Assembly (NCBI GenBank): GCA_023404705.1
Contig: JAEYAU010000126.1
Coordinates: forward strand, 1-39,493
Direction of reading: 5' to 3'
Length of the DNA: 39,493 nucleotides
Source: Pseudomonadota bacterium
Lineage (GTDB): Bacteria; Pseudomonadota; Alphaproteobacteria; Rhizobiales; Xanthobacteraceae
A program made the position numbers and the translations under genes. Shown here piece by piece: positions 16,435 through 24,158 of this stretch (within the stretch, counting starts at the first letter, position 1; each line of letters starts with the position of its first letter). The notes under the pieces were generated by a model, which saw only the letters and a list, made by a program, of their open reading frames with translations, searched no databases and had not been told where the DNA came from.

Positions 16435-17172
16435 TTACCGCCCGCCGCTGACCCGCAGGTTGGTGCCGGTCGTGTAGGACGCGGCGTCGGAGAGCAGGAA
16501 GAGCACGGCCTCGGCGACCTCAGTGGCGGTGCCGGCGCGGCCGAGCGGCACAGTGGGGCCGATGCGCTCGACGCGGCCGGGCGGATGGATGTCGGTCTCG
16601 ATGATGCCGGGCGAGACCGCATTGACGCGGATGTGGTCGGCAGCGAGCTCCTTGGCGAGACCGATCGTGAGCGAGTCCACCGCGCCTTTCGAGGCCGCGT
16701 ACCAGGTGTATTCCTCGGGCGAGCCGAGCGTGGCAGCAACCGACGAGATGAGCACGGCCGCGCCCCCTCGCCCGCCGTGCTTCACCGAGATGCGCGGGAT
16801 CGCGGCGCGCATGCAGAGCAGAGCGCCCAGCACATTGAGATCGAGGACGTCGCGCAGCATCGCGGCGTCCGCCTTCTCGAGTCGCGAATGTCCGCCCGTG
16901 ATGCCGGCGTTGTAGACGATGTGCGTGAGCCGCCCGAGCTCGCGGTCGACCGCGTCGAACAGCCGCGTGATGTCCGCCTCCCTGGCCATGTCGGCCTGCA
17001 CCGCGATCGCGCGCCGGCCAGCGGCTTTCACGGCCGCGACAACCGCCTCGGCCGCCTTCGCGTCCCGCACATAGTTGACGGCGACGTCATAGCCGCGGCT
17101 GCCGGCGAGCTGCGCGACGGCGGCGCCGATGCCACGGCTGCCACCGGTCACGAGGAGAACAGGCGTGGTCAT
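16435..17172 (-). CDS. Short-chain dehydrogenase/reductase (FabG-like)
   Basis: A 245-residue classical SDR. It has the cofactor motif TGGSRGIG (9-16), NAG at 89-91, and the catalytic set Ser145, Tyr159 and Lys163 (YAASK), followed by VNAVSPGIIETDIHPPG. NADPH preference is likely from the basic residues after beta-2 (NYVRD). It reduces carbonyls or oxidises alcohols; the exact substrate is unknown, and annotation as 3-oxoacyl-ACP reductase would be generic. It is the last gene of a minus-strand run after TerC, with 128 bases between that include a hairpin. Its stop lies 21 bases from the convergent DUF5615 stop. Confidence 0.92.
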   Translation of the reverse strand: MTTPVLLVTGGSRGIGAAVAQLAGSRGYDVAVNYVRDAKAAEAVVAAVKAAGRRAIAVQADMAREADITRLFDAVDRELGRLTHIVYNAGITGGHSRLEKADAAMLRDVLDLNVLGALLCMRAAIPRISVKHGGRGGAAVLISSVAATLGSPEEYTWYAASKGAVDSLTIGLAKELAADHIRVNAVSPGIIETDIHPPGRVERIGPTVPLGRAGTATEVAEAVLFLLSDAASYTTGTNLRVSGGR

Positions 17173-17257
17173 GAAGAAGGTCCTGAAACTGTCGAGGGAG
17201 GGCCGATGTTTCTAGCCGCGTCGGCGTCCGCGCGGAAGGGCGCGCGCGCCGCGTCCC

Positions 17258-17276
17258 GCATGCGCCGAGCGCATGC
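17258..17276 (-). other. Hairpin between TerC and SDR genes
   Basis: GCATGCGC and GCGCATGC form a perfect eight-base stem around a three-base CGA loop. It lies 24 bases past the TerC stop on the transcribed minus strand. No T-run follows, so it is more likely an mRNA-stability or pause element than a full terminator. Confidence 0.45.
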
Positions 17277-17300
17277 AGCGGGTTCTCTCGTGGGTGGCAT

Positions 17301-18056
17301 CTATTTCGGCGCGGCCTTCTTCACCCTCCGCCGGTTGCGCAGCGCCAGGACGTTGAACGCCTCGACCGCGGCGGCGAAGGCCATGGCGAAGTAGATGTAG
17401 CCGCGCGGAATGTGCACCTCGAAGCCGTCAGCGACCAGCGCGACGCCGATCAGCACCAGGAAGGCGAGCGCCAGCATCTTGGTCGTCGGGTACTTGGCGA
17501 TGAAGTCGGCCACCGGCCCGGACGCAAAATACATCACGATCACGGCGATCAGCACCGCCGCAATCATCACCTCGATGTCCTCCGCCATGCCGATCGCCGT
17601 GATGATGGAATCGAGCGAGAACACGAGATCGATCGCGATCAGCTGAACGACGATCCAGAAGAACGCATTGCTCGCCGTGGGCGCTGGCGCACCATCATCC
17701 TCGACCTCGAACTTCGCCTCCACCTCGGCATGGATCTCATGCACCGCCTTGGCGATGAGGAACAGGCCGCCGCCGATCAGGATGATGTCGCGCCAGGAGA
17801 TGCCCATGTCGAACACGGTGACGACCGGCGCCGTGAGCCCCATCAGCCAGGTGAGCGCGAACAGCAGCAGCACGCGGAAGATGAAGGCGAAGCTGAGGCC
17901 GATCTGACGCGCGCGCTTGGCGCTCTTCTCGTCGCAGCGCGAGACCAGCACCGAGATGAACACGATGTTGTCGATGCCGAGCACGATCTCGAGCGCGGTC
18001 AGCGTGAGCAGCGCGGCCCAAGCATGCGGATCGGTCAGCAGCTCGACGAAGGGCAT
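17301..18056 (-). CDS. TerC family integral membrane protein
   Basis: A 251-residue protein with about seven membrane helices. Family-defining acidic motifs are in helices: ALEIVLGIDNIVFIS (Glu23, Asp29) and IAIDLVFSLDSIITAIG. A charged cytoplasmic or periplasmic loop (EVEAKFEVEDDGAPAPTAS) separates the two halves. TerC/Alx/YgaP-type proteins have been linked to tellurite resistance and to manganese export during protein secretion. This one is closest in layout to the YgdQ-like subgroup. It follows pcs by 55 bases in the same direction. The metal-efflux role is a family-based inference. Confidence 0.9.
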   Translation of the reverse strand: MPFVELLTDPHAWAALLTLTALEIVLGIDNIVFISVLVSRCDEKSAKRARQIGLSFAFIFRVLLLFALTWLMGLTAPVVTVFDMGISWRDIILIGGGLFLIAKAVHEIHAEVEAKFEVEDDGAPAPTASNAFFWIVVQLIAIDLVFSLDSIITAIGMAEDIEVMIAAVLIAVIVMYFASGPVADFIAKYPTTKMLALAFLVLIGVALVADGFEVHIPRGYIYFAMAFAAAVEAFNVLALRNRRRVKKAAPK

Positions 18057-18111
18057 GTTCGGGATCTTGCCTCGCGCATGTCGTTGCCGGCGAGTCCCGC
18101 CGGATCATGCG

Positions 18112-18840
18112 CTAGTCCGGGCGGCGGAGAAATCCGATGCAGAAGAAGTACAGGCCGATGCCACACAACGCGGTGGTGATCCAGACCCCGGGCATCATGT
18201 CGCGGATCACCGCGACGAAAGCCAGAACCGACCACAGCGCGAGCAATGCGACGCTCAGCAGGCGCAACCGTTTCACGCGGAACGGATGCAGGAACTTCAC
18301 CGGAACGAAGGTCAGCACGGCGAGAAGCAGAATCGCCCCGGCACTGATCCAGGCATTCGGGCGAATGATGAACAAATAGAAGGCCGCCGCGTTCCACACG
18401 GCCGGAAAGCCGCGGAAGAAATTGTCGTCCGTCTTCATGTTGCGGTCGGCGAAGTAGAGCGCGCTGGTGACCACGATGACGATCGCGGCCGGGATCGCGA
18501 GGTAGCCCGGCATCAGGCCGGCCATCGCAATCGCATAAGCGGGCACGAAGACGTAGGTCACGAAATCGACGACGAGATCGAGCGTCTCGCCGGACCAGCG
18601 CGGCAGCCGCTCGCCGACATTGAGGGCACGCGCCATCGAGCCGTCGACGCCGTCCACGATCAGCGCGGCGCCGAGCAGCAGGAACATGATCGACCACTGT
18701 CCGCGCACGGCCTCGACCATGGCGAGCAGCCCGAGCGCCGCGCCCGAGGCCGTGAAGACGTGCACGCCGAACGCCGCGATCGCTTGCGGCCGCGTGGGCG
18801 GTGGGGCGTCGCCAGCCGTCGGTTCGGGAATCGGCATCAT
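18112..18840 (-). CDS. pcs: Phosphatidylcholine synthase
   Basis: A 242-residue integral membrane enzyme with about eight helices. It condenses choline directly with CDP-diacylglycerol to give phosphatidylcholine and CMP in the inner membrane, a route known from rhizobia, Legionella and Pseudomonas. The CDP-alcohol phosphotransferase motif is present in the long-spaced form special to Pcs: D63 in VDGVDG, then D66-G67-x2-A70-R71, G84, D88 and D92. The ATG at 18840 overlaps the DUF1326 stop in an ATGA junction; an in-frame ATG follows directly. The upstream extension of the frame is a shadow. Pcs marks a bacterium with phosphatidylcholine membranes, often host-associated. Confidence 0.93.
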   Translation of the reverse strand: MMPIPEPTAGDAPPPTRPQAIAAFGVHVFTASGAALGLLAMVEAVRGQWSIMFLLLGAALIVDGVDGSMARALNVGERLPRWSGETLDLVVDFVTYVFVPAYAIAMAGLMPGYLAIPAAIVIVVTSALYFADRNMKTDDNFFRGFPAVWNAAAFYLFIIRPNAWISAGAILLLAVLTFVPVKFLHPFRVKRLRLLSVALLALWSVLAFVAVIRDMMPGVWITTALCGIGLYFFCIGFLRRPD

Positions 18841-19457
18841 GCGTCCTGATGATTGCCCCAGTCGAGGCTTAGCAGCTCGGCGGAACGGCCGGCGAAATTC
18901 CAGTTGCGCCCGAAGGCGCGCACCTTCGAGGTCTCGGCGCGCGCGACCGTAACGTCGCGACCGACCCAATAGCCGGTATTGCGCACCACGACGTGCTCGC
19001 CCTTGTCCTTGCCGGCGATCGGCTTCACGACCCCGTCGATGATTTTCGGGATCTGGAAAATGTGGGTGTCGCCCTCGATGCGGTAGTCGATCTTCTCGGT
19101 GCGCACGCCGAGGACGTTGCCGACCAGGATCTTGAGCAGCCCGGTGGAGCCGCCGGCCTTGCCGCTGAAGATCTTGGTGAGCGCCTTCACGGCATAGATC
19201 GAGGCGCGCTCGTCGATGAACAGGGCGACGGTCCAGTTGCCGCGCACCATCAGACCCGGGATCTCGGCGATGACGCCGACATTGAGGCCTGAGATGTCCA
19301 CGTCGCCGTAATGCCCTTCCCGGATGCCGATGCCGAACCAGGTCTGGCAGTAACCTTCGGTCGGGGCGTGCTGGCCGAGCGAAATGACGCAAGGGCAGAA
19401 GACAGTACAACTACACGAGAGAACGAAGTCTCCCTTCAGACGCCACGGTTCGTTCAC
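18837..19457 (-). CDS. DUF1326 protein with CxCxxxCxC metal-like motif
   Basis: A 206-residue DUF1326 protein. Near the N-terminus four cysteines form FVLSCSCTVFCPCVISLG (C15, C17, C21, C23), with another at C37. The rest alternates short strands (GNWTVALFIDERASIYAVKALTKIF). No signal peptide or membrane helix is seen. The start is GTG at 19457, supported by GGGAG six bases ahead. Its gene partners with the DUF2182 membrane protein just upstream, a pairing I recognise as recurrent, and couples to pcs by a four-base overlap. Metal binding is an inference from the cysteines; no activity is established. Confidence 0.88.
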   Translation of the reverse strand: MNEPWRLKGDFVLSCSCTVFCPCVISLGQHAPTEGYCQTWFGIGIREGHYGDVDISGLNVGVIAEIPGLMVRGNWTVALFIDERASIYAVKALTKIFSGKAGGSTGLLKILVGNVLGVRTEKIDYRIEGDTHIFQIPKIIDGVVKPIAGKDKGEHVVVRNTGYWVGRDVTVARAETSKVRAFGRNWNFAGRSAELLSLDWGNHQDA

Positions 19458-19489
19458 GAGCTTCTCCCTACGCGGTACATGTCTTTCTG

Positions 19490-19540
19490 GCGCATGATCC
19501 GGGTCCGAAAACCGGTGCCCACTTTTCGGGGATCATGCGC
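19490..19540. repeat. Rhizobial interspersed palindrome, copy 1
   Basis: A 51-bp imperfect palindrome. Outer arms GCGCATGATCC (19490-19500) and GGATCATGCGC (19530-19540) are perfect; inner arms are CCGAAAA (19505-19511) and TTTTCGG (19523-19529). The centre carries an asymmetric ACCGGTGCCCACTT. This consensus is familiar as a common intergenic repeat in Rhizobiales genomes. It covers the last two codons of the DUF2182 gene, including its stop, and ends about 30 bases before the DUF1326 start. A diverged copy is at 23061-23109. Confidence 0.85.
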
Positions 19541-20441
19541 GCGGCCAGTTCGCCGCGACCGATGTTACGATGAAGACGACGCCGATGGCGATGAAGATCA
19601 CGCCGATGGCACGGCTGAAGCGGGTCGTCAGGCTGAGCTTCTCGATCGTCATGATCACGCCGAGCACCGCCATCCAGACCACGTTCATCACGCCGACCGC
19701 GAACATGGCGAGCATCATGGCCCAGCAGCAGCCGAGGCAATAGAGACCCTGGCGCAAGCCGAGGCGATAGACGCCGGCCGTGCGATCGGTCCAGCGCGAG
19801 AAGAAGAACGGGAACGGACGCTGGCACTGGGTGACGCAGGCGTGCTTGAGGCTGGAGAACTGGTACACGCCGGCACCGATGAAGATGGCGCCCGAGAACA
19901 GCGGGCTCGCCGAGGCCATGGCGGGATCGAGCAGCGCGAGACGCGCAAGCCCCCACTGCAGCAGGCTTGCGGCGAGCGCAAAGCCGAGCCAGACCGTCGC
20001 GTAGCCGGCCGTGAGGACGAGCGGCGAAACCACGCGCTCGCCCTTGCGCATCGCCGTAGCGGCGATCTCCGCATAGGTGAGGATCATGCCGGCGGCCGTC
20101 GGGAGCATCATGGCGAGCGCCATGGCGGCCCACATGACGAAGACGAGGCCGAACTGAGTGGCGCCCCAGCCGGTAGCGCCGAAGGCGGGGCGGCACAGCG
20201 CCTCGATGAGGGCGCGGCCGAAGCCGTCGCGGCCGCCCGGCAGGTTCAGGAGGTCGAGCAGCCCCATGCCGGGGCCGAGGCTCGCGGCGGAGCCCACCTG
20301 CAGCGCCCCGGCCATCATCAGGCCGAGATAGATCCAGCCCAGCGCCGCCAGCAGGACCACGCACAGCACCGCGATCAGCCGCGGCCGTCCCGCGATGCGG
20401 GCGGCGGGCGCAAGAGCGGAATGGTCGGCGGTGCGGCTCAT
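19533..20441 (-). CDS. DUF2182 polytopic membrane protein
   Basis: A 302-residue membrane protein with about seven helices. Signature segments are the methionine-rich FVMWAAMALAMMLPTAAGMI (about 101-120), the FSSLKHACVTQC motif (His200, Cys202, Cys206) and QGLYCLGCCWAMMLAMFAVG (Cys235, Cys238, Cys239). Met, His and Cys clusters in membrane helices suggest metal (for example copper) handling, but the family has no proven function. It is the first gene of a minus-strand run leading to DUF1326 and pcs. The stop codon lies within an interspersed palindrome. The gap to the divergent UbiH-type gene is 128 bases. Confidence 0.9.
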   Translation of the reverse strand: MSRTADHSALAPAARIAGRPRLIAVLCVVLLAALGWIYLGLMMAGALQVGSAASLGPGMGLLDLLNLPGGRDGFGRALIEALCRPAFGATGWGATQFGLVFVMWAAMALAMMLPTAAGMILTYAEIAATAMRKGERVVSPLVLTAGYATVWLGFALAASLLQWGLARLALLDPAMASASPLFSGAIFIGAGVYQFSSLKHACVTQCQRPFPFFFSRWTDRTAGVYRLGLRQGLYCLGCCWAMMLAMFAVGVMNVVWMAVLGVIMTIEKLSLTTRFSRAIGVIFIAIGVVFIVTSVAANWPRA

Positions 20442-20522
20442 ACAATGGTCCGGTTGTGGGGGAAACTAGCGCAGCCGGCCGAGCGGCGGAAATGCCACCG
20501 AGCCGCATGGTTTCCGCGACTT

Positions 20523-20551
20523 TTGGGCGGTTCCCAGACGGAAGCTAAGAT
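20523..20551 (+). promoter_or_regulatory. Possible sigma-70-type promoter of the UbiH-like gene
   Basis: TTGGGC and TAAGAT are separated by 17 bases, ending 18 bases upstream of the ATG at 20570. Matches to the consensus hexamers are partial (three and four of six). Position and spacing are right; strength is uncertain. Confidence 0.4.
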
Positions 20552-20569
20552 GCGATAAGGCGCGCCGCG

Positions 20570-21772
20570 ATGCGTACAAACCGCACGACTTATGACGTCA
20601 TCGTGGTCGGCGGCGGGCCGGCGGGCCTGACGGCCGCGATCGCGCTTGCGGCCGCGGGCCGGGAGACCGCCGTGATCTCGCGGCGGCCCCCCGTTCCGGA
20701 CAATCGCACCACTGCCCTGCTCACCGGATCGGTGGCGGCGCTGGACGCGCTCGGCGTCTGGCGGCTCGCGGCCCAGCATGCGGCGCCGCTGGCCGGGATC
20801 CGCATCGTCGACGACACGGCGCGGCTGATCCGCGCGCCCGAGGTGATGTTCACGGCGGCCGAGATCGGGCTTGAGGCGTTCGGCCAGAACATCGAGAACC
20901 GGCACCTGGTCGCGGCCCTCGAGGCGCGCGCCGCGGGGCTCGCGCATCTGACGCGCATCGAGGCCGGGGCGCAGAGTGTGGCGGTCGGCGACGATGCGGC
21001 GACTGTGACACTCGAGGACGGCGCGGTGCTGGAGGCGCCGCTGGTGGTCGGCGCCGATGGGCGGCAGTCGATCTGCCGGGCGGCAGCCGGCATCGAGACC
21101 GAAAGCCGGAGCTATCCGCAGGCGGCGCTCACCGTGAACCTAGCGCATACGCGGCGGCACGATGGCGTCTCGACCGAATTCCACACCCAGGCCGGGCCGT
21201 TCACCCTGGTGCCCCTGCCCGGCCGGCAGTCGAGCCTCGTCTGCGTGGTCGAGCCGCACGAGGCCCAGCGGCTCGGCGCGCTGGACGATGCCGAGCTCGC
21301 CGACGAGATCGAGCGCCGCGCGCATTCGATCCTCGGACGCATCACGATTGCGAGCGAGCGCGGCATCTTCCGGCTCGGCACGCAGACCGCGCGTGCTTTC
21401 GCGCGCAACCGTGTAGTTCTCGTCGGCGAAGCCGCGCATGTGATCCCGCCGATCGGCGCGCAGGGGCTGAATCTGGGCTTACGCGATGCCGCAACCGTGG
21501 CGGATCTTGTCGCCGATGCGGACGGAGATCTCGGCGCCCCTGCCCTGCTCGCGCGCTACGACCGGCAGCGCCGTGTCGACGTGACCAGCCGGACGATGGC
21601 GGTCGACCTGCTCAACCGCACGCTGCTGACCGACTTCCTGCCGGTGCAGGGTGCGCGCGGCTTCGGCCTCTACCTGCTGGATCGCATCGGCCCCCTGCGC
21701 CGCGCCGTGATGCGTGAAGGCGTGATGCCGATCGCGGCGCAGCCGCGCTTGATGCGCGGGGAGCTGCCGTAG
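20570..21772 (+). CDS. UbiH/UbiF-family FAD-dependent monooxygenase
   Basis: A 400-residue flavoprotein hydroxylase. The N-terminal dinucleotide fold is YDVIVVGGGPAGLTAAIALA (14-19 GGGPAG); a middle VVGADGRQS corresponds to the second FAD/NADPH motif; the C-terminal FAD motif is VVLVGEAAHVIPPIGAQGLNLG (from about residue 283). These are the hallmarks of the ubiquinone-ring hydroxylases UbiH, UbiF, UbiI and Coq6. It probably hydroxylates an aromatic ring during ubiquinone synthesis, but which carbon cannot be told; alphaproteobacterial UbiL/UbiH paralogues overlap in specificity. The gene is single, with its TAG stop inside the structured repeat at 21768-21923. Confidence 0.9.
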   Translation: MRTNRTTYDVIVVGGGPAGLTAAIALAAAGRETAVISRRPPVPDNRTTALLTGSVAALDALGVWRLAAQHAAPLAGIRIVDDTARLIRAPEVMFTAAEIGLEAFGQNIENRHLVAALEARAAGLAHLTRIEAGAQSVAVGDDAATVTLEDGAVLEAPLVVGADGRQSICRAAAGIETESRSYPQAALTVNLAHTRRHDGVSTEFHTQAGPFTLVPLPGRQSSLVCVVEPHEAQRLGALDDAELADEIERRAHSILGRITIASERGIFRLGTQTARAFARNRVVLVGEAAHVIPPIGAQGLNLGLRDAATVADLVADADGDLGAPALLARYDRQRRVDVTSRTMAVDLLNRTLLTDFLPVQGARGFGLYLLDRIGPLRRAVMREGVMPIAAQPRLMRGELP

Positions 21773-21923
21773 GGTGTGCTCGGCGCGCCTCGGCGCCGCG
21801 CTTGCATGAGGCGTCTGATCGCGCCGAGCGCACGCGTGCAACCAAAACGCAGAACGCGTGCGCACGGCGGCATCAAAGGCTTCAATAAATCGCAAGCGCA
21901 CGGGCCGCCGTGCACACCCTACG
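21768..21923. repeat. 156-bp structured palindromic element with four-way-junction architecture
   Basis: Four perfect inverted repeats fit consecutively. The outer stem is CGTAGGGTGTGC (21768-21779) with GCACACCCTACG (21912-21923). Arm 1 is GCTCGGCGCG (21778-21787) with CGCGCCGAGC (21820-21829). Arm 2 is GCGCACGCGT (21828-21837) with ACGCGTGCGC (21854-21863). Arm 3 is GCACGGCGGC (21862-21871) with GCCGCCGTGC (21904-21913). Neighbouring arms share only their terminal GC dinucleotides, so the whole folds as a cloverleaf without gaps. The outer arms contain the TAG stop codons of the UbiH-like gene (plus) and of the CoA-transferase gene (minus). No target-site duplication is seen. It may be a MITE-like repeat serving as a bidirectional terminator. 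Confidence 0.8.
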
Positions 21924-23043
21924 ATTCCGTGGAGCCAAGCACATCCTCGGTCTCCGAGCCCAGCTCCGGCACCGGCTTCGTCGGCGTCGGATCGCGCAGC
22001 GGTGGGGCGATCGGCACGGGCAGCGCGGGCATGGTCTTGCCAGAGGTGCCGCTCACCTCGCGGGTGAACAGGCCGCGCTCCACGAAGTGTGGATCGCGCA
22101 GCGCCTCCTCCAGCGAGCGCACGATGGTCACGCAGCAATCCGCGGCGGCGAATTTCGGCGCCCAGTGCTCTGCGGTCTCGCCCGCGATGATCGCGGCCAC
22201 GGCGGCCTTCGTCGCGAGCGGATCCGCAAGGTCGTTCACGCGCTCCGGCGCGAGGCCAATCGTGTGGCAGAAGGCGAGCCAGAACTTCTGCTCCAGCGCC
22301 GCGCAGGCGACGAGCTTACGGTCGCGGGTCGGATAAAGCTGGTAGCGCGGCGAGCCGCCCGCGAGCGGCAGCTCGCCAGGCCTTGGATAGCGCCCCGTCA
22401 CCTGCCCGATCGCGAGCGCGTACCACGCGAAAGTGAACATGGCGTCCGCCATGGCGATGTCGAGGTGGCTGCCCTTGCCGGTCGCGTCGCGCTGGCGCAG
22501 CGCGAGCAAAATGTTGATCACGGCCGGCATGGTGCCGCCGCCGATATCGGCGACAAGCGCCGGCGGCACCACGGGCCGATCCGCGGGCCCTGGCTGCAGC
22601 GCGAGCAGGCCCGTGTTGCTCATGTAGTTGAGATCGTGACCGGCCTCGTCGGCGCGGGGGCCATGCTGGCCGTAGCCGGAGATCGAGCAGTAGATGAGCC
22701 GCGGATTGCGCTTGGCGACGGCTTCGTAGCCGAGGCCGAGCCGCTCCATCACGCCAGGCCGAAACTGCTCGACCAGCACGTCCGCGCGTTCCAGCAAAGG
22801 CGCAAGCCGCGCGCGATCGGCCTCCTGCTTCAGGTCGAGCACCACGCTGCGCTTGCCGCGGTTGAGCATGGCGAACAGCGCAGAGCCGCCGTCGAACCGC
22901 AGTGGATAGGCGCGCATCTCCTCGCCGCCGGGGCGCTCGATCTTGATCACCTCGGCGCCGGCCTCGGCGAGCATCAGCGTCGCCAGCGGCCCGGGCAGCA
23001 GCGTCGTAAAGTCGAGGACGAGTACGCCGGAAAGAGGCTGCAT
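21919..23043 (-). CDS. CaiB/BaiF family CoA-transferase or alpha-methylacyl-CoA racemase
   Basis: A 374-residue class III CoA-transferase fold protein. It starts with GVLVLDFTTLLPGPLATLMLAEAGAEVIKIERPGG. The racemase-type catalytic region SGYGQHGPRADEAGHDLNYM contains His127 and Asp137, matching the His/Asp pair of alpha-methylacyl-CoA racemase; the Asp also serves as the acyl acceptor in true transferases. The HDxNY form and length favour the racemase branch. The enzyme would epimerise 2-methylacyl-CoAs in branched-lipid or sterol side-chain breakdown (inference). The ATG at 23043 begins the conserved start; the frame extends far upstream only as a shadow. Its stop sits in the structured repeat. 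Confidence 0.88.
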   Translation of the reverse strand: MQPLSGVLVLDFTTLLPGPLATLMLAEAGAEVIKIERPGGEEMRAYPLRFDGGSALFAMLNRGKRSVVLDLKQEADRARLAPLLERADVLVEQFRPGVMERLGLGYEAVAKRNPRLIYCSISGYGQHGPRADEAGHDLNYMSNTGLLALQPGPADRPVVPPALVADIGGGTMPAVINILLALRQRDATGKGSHLDIAMADAMFTFAWYALAIGQVTGRYPRPGELPLAGGSPRYQLYPTRDRKLVACAALEQKFWLAFCHTIGLAPERVNDLADPLATKAAVAAIIAGETAEHWAPKFAAADCCVTIVRSLEEALRDPHFVERGLFTREVSGTSGKTMPALPVPIAPPLRDPTPTKPVPELGSETEDVLGSTES

Positions 23044-23060
23044 CGGATGTTCTTCATTTG

Positions 23061-23109
23061 GCACATGTTCTTTTCGGCGAACCGGCGCCCACTTCGCCGG
23101 AACATGCGC
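23061..23109. repeat. Rhizobial interspersed palindrome, diverged copy 2
   Basis: A 49-bp copy of the palindrome at 19490. The outer arms are GCACATGTTC (23061-23070) and GAACATGCGC (23100-23109), with one G:T-type mismatch. The inner arms are CGGCGAA and TTCGCCG. The central ACCGGCGCCCACTT keeps the asymmetric core (ACCGGYGCCCACTT), while both arm pairs have changed together. It lies between the AEC transporter stop and the CoA-transferase start and shares its last base with the transporter's TAG stop codon. Confidence 0.75.
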
Positions 23110-24071
23110 TAGCGGAATAAGTCGGTTGGAAGGTTCTGCGACTTCACGAGCCACATCACGGTGGTGAGCGTCGCCACCGATATCAGCGTGCCGAACAGCA
23201 CGGAGCCCGAGGCCTGCTGCACCCAGGTGTCGTACTGGCGCGCCATGATGAAGACATTGAGTGCCGGCGGCAATGCGGCCATCAGCACGGCCGTATAGAC
23301 CCAGATCTGCTCGAACGGTCCGAGCGCGGAGAGCAGGGCGAGCGCCAGGAACGGGTGCACGACGAGCTTGATCGCCGCCAGGAACGGCACTTCCCAGGGC
23401 ATCTTCTCGATCGGCCGCAGCGCCACCGTGACACCGAGCGCGAACAGCGCGCAGGGCGCGGCGGCGTTCTGCAGGAATTGCATCAAAGTATCGAGAGCGA
23501 TCGGCGGGTTGAACTGGAGAACGGCCGAGGCGACGCCGAGCGCAGTCGCGACGATGAAGGGATGCGTGGCGATCTTCTTGACGATCTCGAAGGCCGTGGC
23601 GCCGATGCTCTTCTGCTCGCTGCCGGCGAGCGCCATCATGAAGGGCACCAGCGAGAACAGGAGGATCGTGTCGAAGCAGAAGATCAGCGCGACCGGCACG
23701 GCCGCCGACGCGCCAAGCGTCGCGAAGGCGAGGCCCGGGCCCATATAGCCGATATTCCCGTAAGCGCCGGCGAGGCCCGCAATGGTCGACTCCGGAATAT
23801 GGCCGCGGCGCATCACCATGCCGATCGCGAAGGACAGCGCGAAGGCCGAATAGGTCGCGAGCACGGTGCCGATCACGAAGGGAATATTGTTGAGCTGCTC
23901 GAGCGGCGTCTTGGCGAGCACGCGATAGAACAGGCAGGGCAGCGCCACATAAATGAGAAAGAAGTTCATCCAGGCGAGCCCGGTATCCGGGATGCGCTTG
24001 AACCGGCCGCAGGCATAACCGAGGAAGATCAAGCCGAAATACGGCAGGGCGAGATTGACGACGTCGAGCAT
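23109..24071 (-). CDS. AEC family (auxin efflux carrier-like) transporter
   Basis: A 320-residue inner-membrane protein with about ten helices in two inverted halves. Family features include LALPYFGLIFLGYACGRFKR at the start, an early NFFLIYVALPCLFYRVL helix, AYGNIGYMGPGLA around the unwound crossover of the first half, and LPPALNVFIMARQY in the second. Bacterial AEC proteins export or import small dicarboxylates such as malonate or malate; the substrate here is unknown. The ATG at 24071 is chosen from family length; the ribosome site is weak and the longer frame is a shadow. It is followed by the CoA-transferase gene 65 bases later in the same direction. Confidence 0.9.
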   Translation of the reverse strand: MLDVVNLALPYFGLIFLGYACGRFKRIPDTGLAWMNFFLIYVALPCLFYRVLAKTPLEQLNNIPFVIGTVLATYSAFALSFAIGMVMRRGHIPESTIAGLAGAYGNIGYMGPGLAFATLGASAAVPVALIFCFDTILLFSLVPFMMALAGSEQKSIGATAFEIVKKIATHPFIVATALGVASAVLQFNPPIALDTLMQFLQNAAAPCALFALGVTVALRPIEKMPWEVPFLAAIKLVVHPFLALALLSALGPFEQIWVYTAVLMAALPPALNVFIMARQYDTWVQQASGSVLFGTLISVATLTTVMWLVKSQNLPTDLFR

Positions 24072-24158
24072 GGAGGGTCCGGGCGGGCGGCGCCGCCGTC
24101 GCAACGCCGGCTGCTGGGTATCGGCTGCCCCGAGGCCGGTCAACGCAGATCTGCCGCT

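Noticed and set aside
21768..21923. The 156-bp element as a standard insertion-sequence remnant
   Set aside because: There is no transposase fragment, no target-site duplication, and the terminal arms are part of a nested multi-stem structure rather than simple IS ends.
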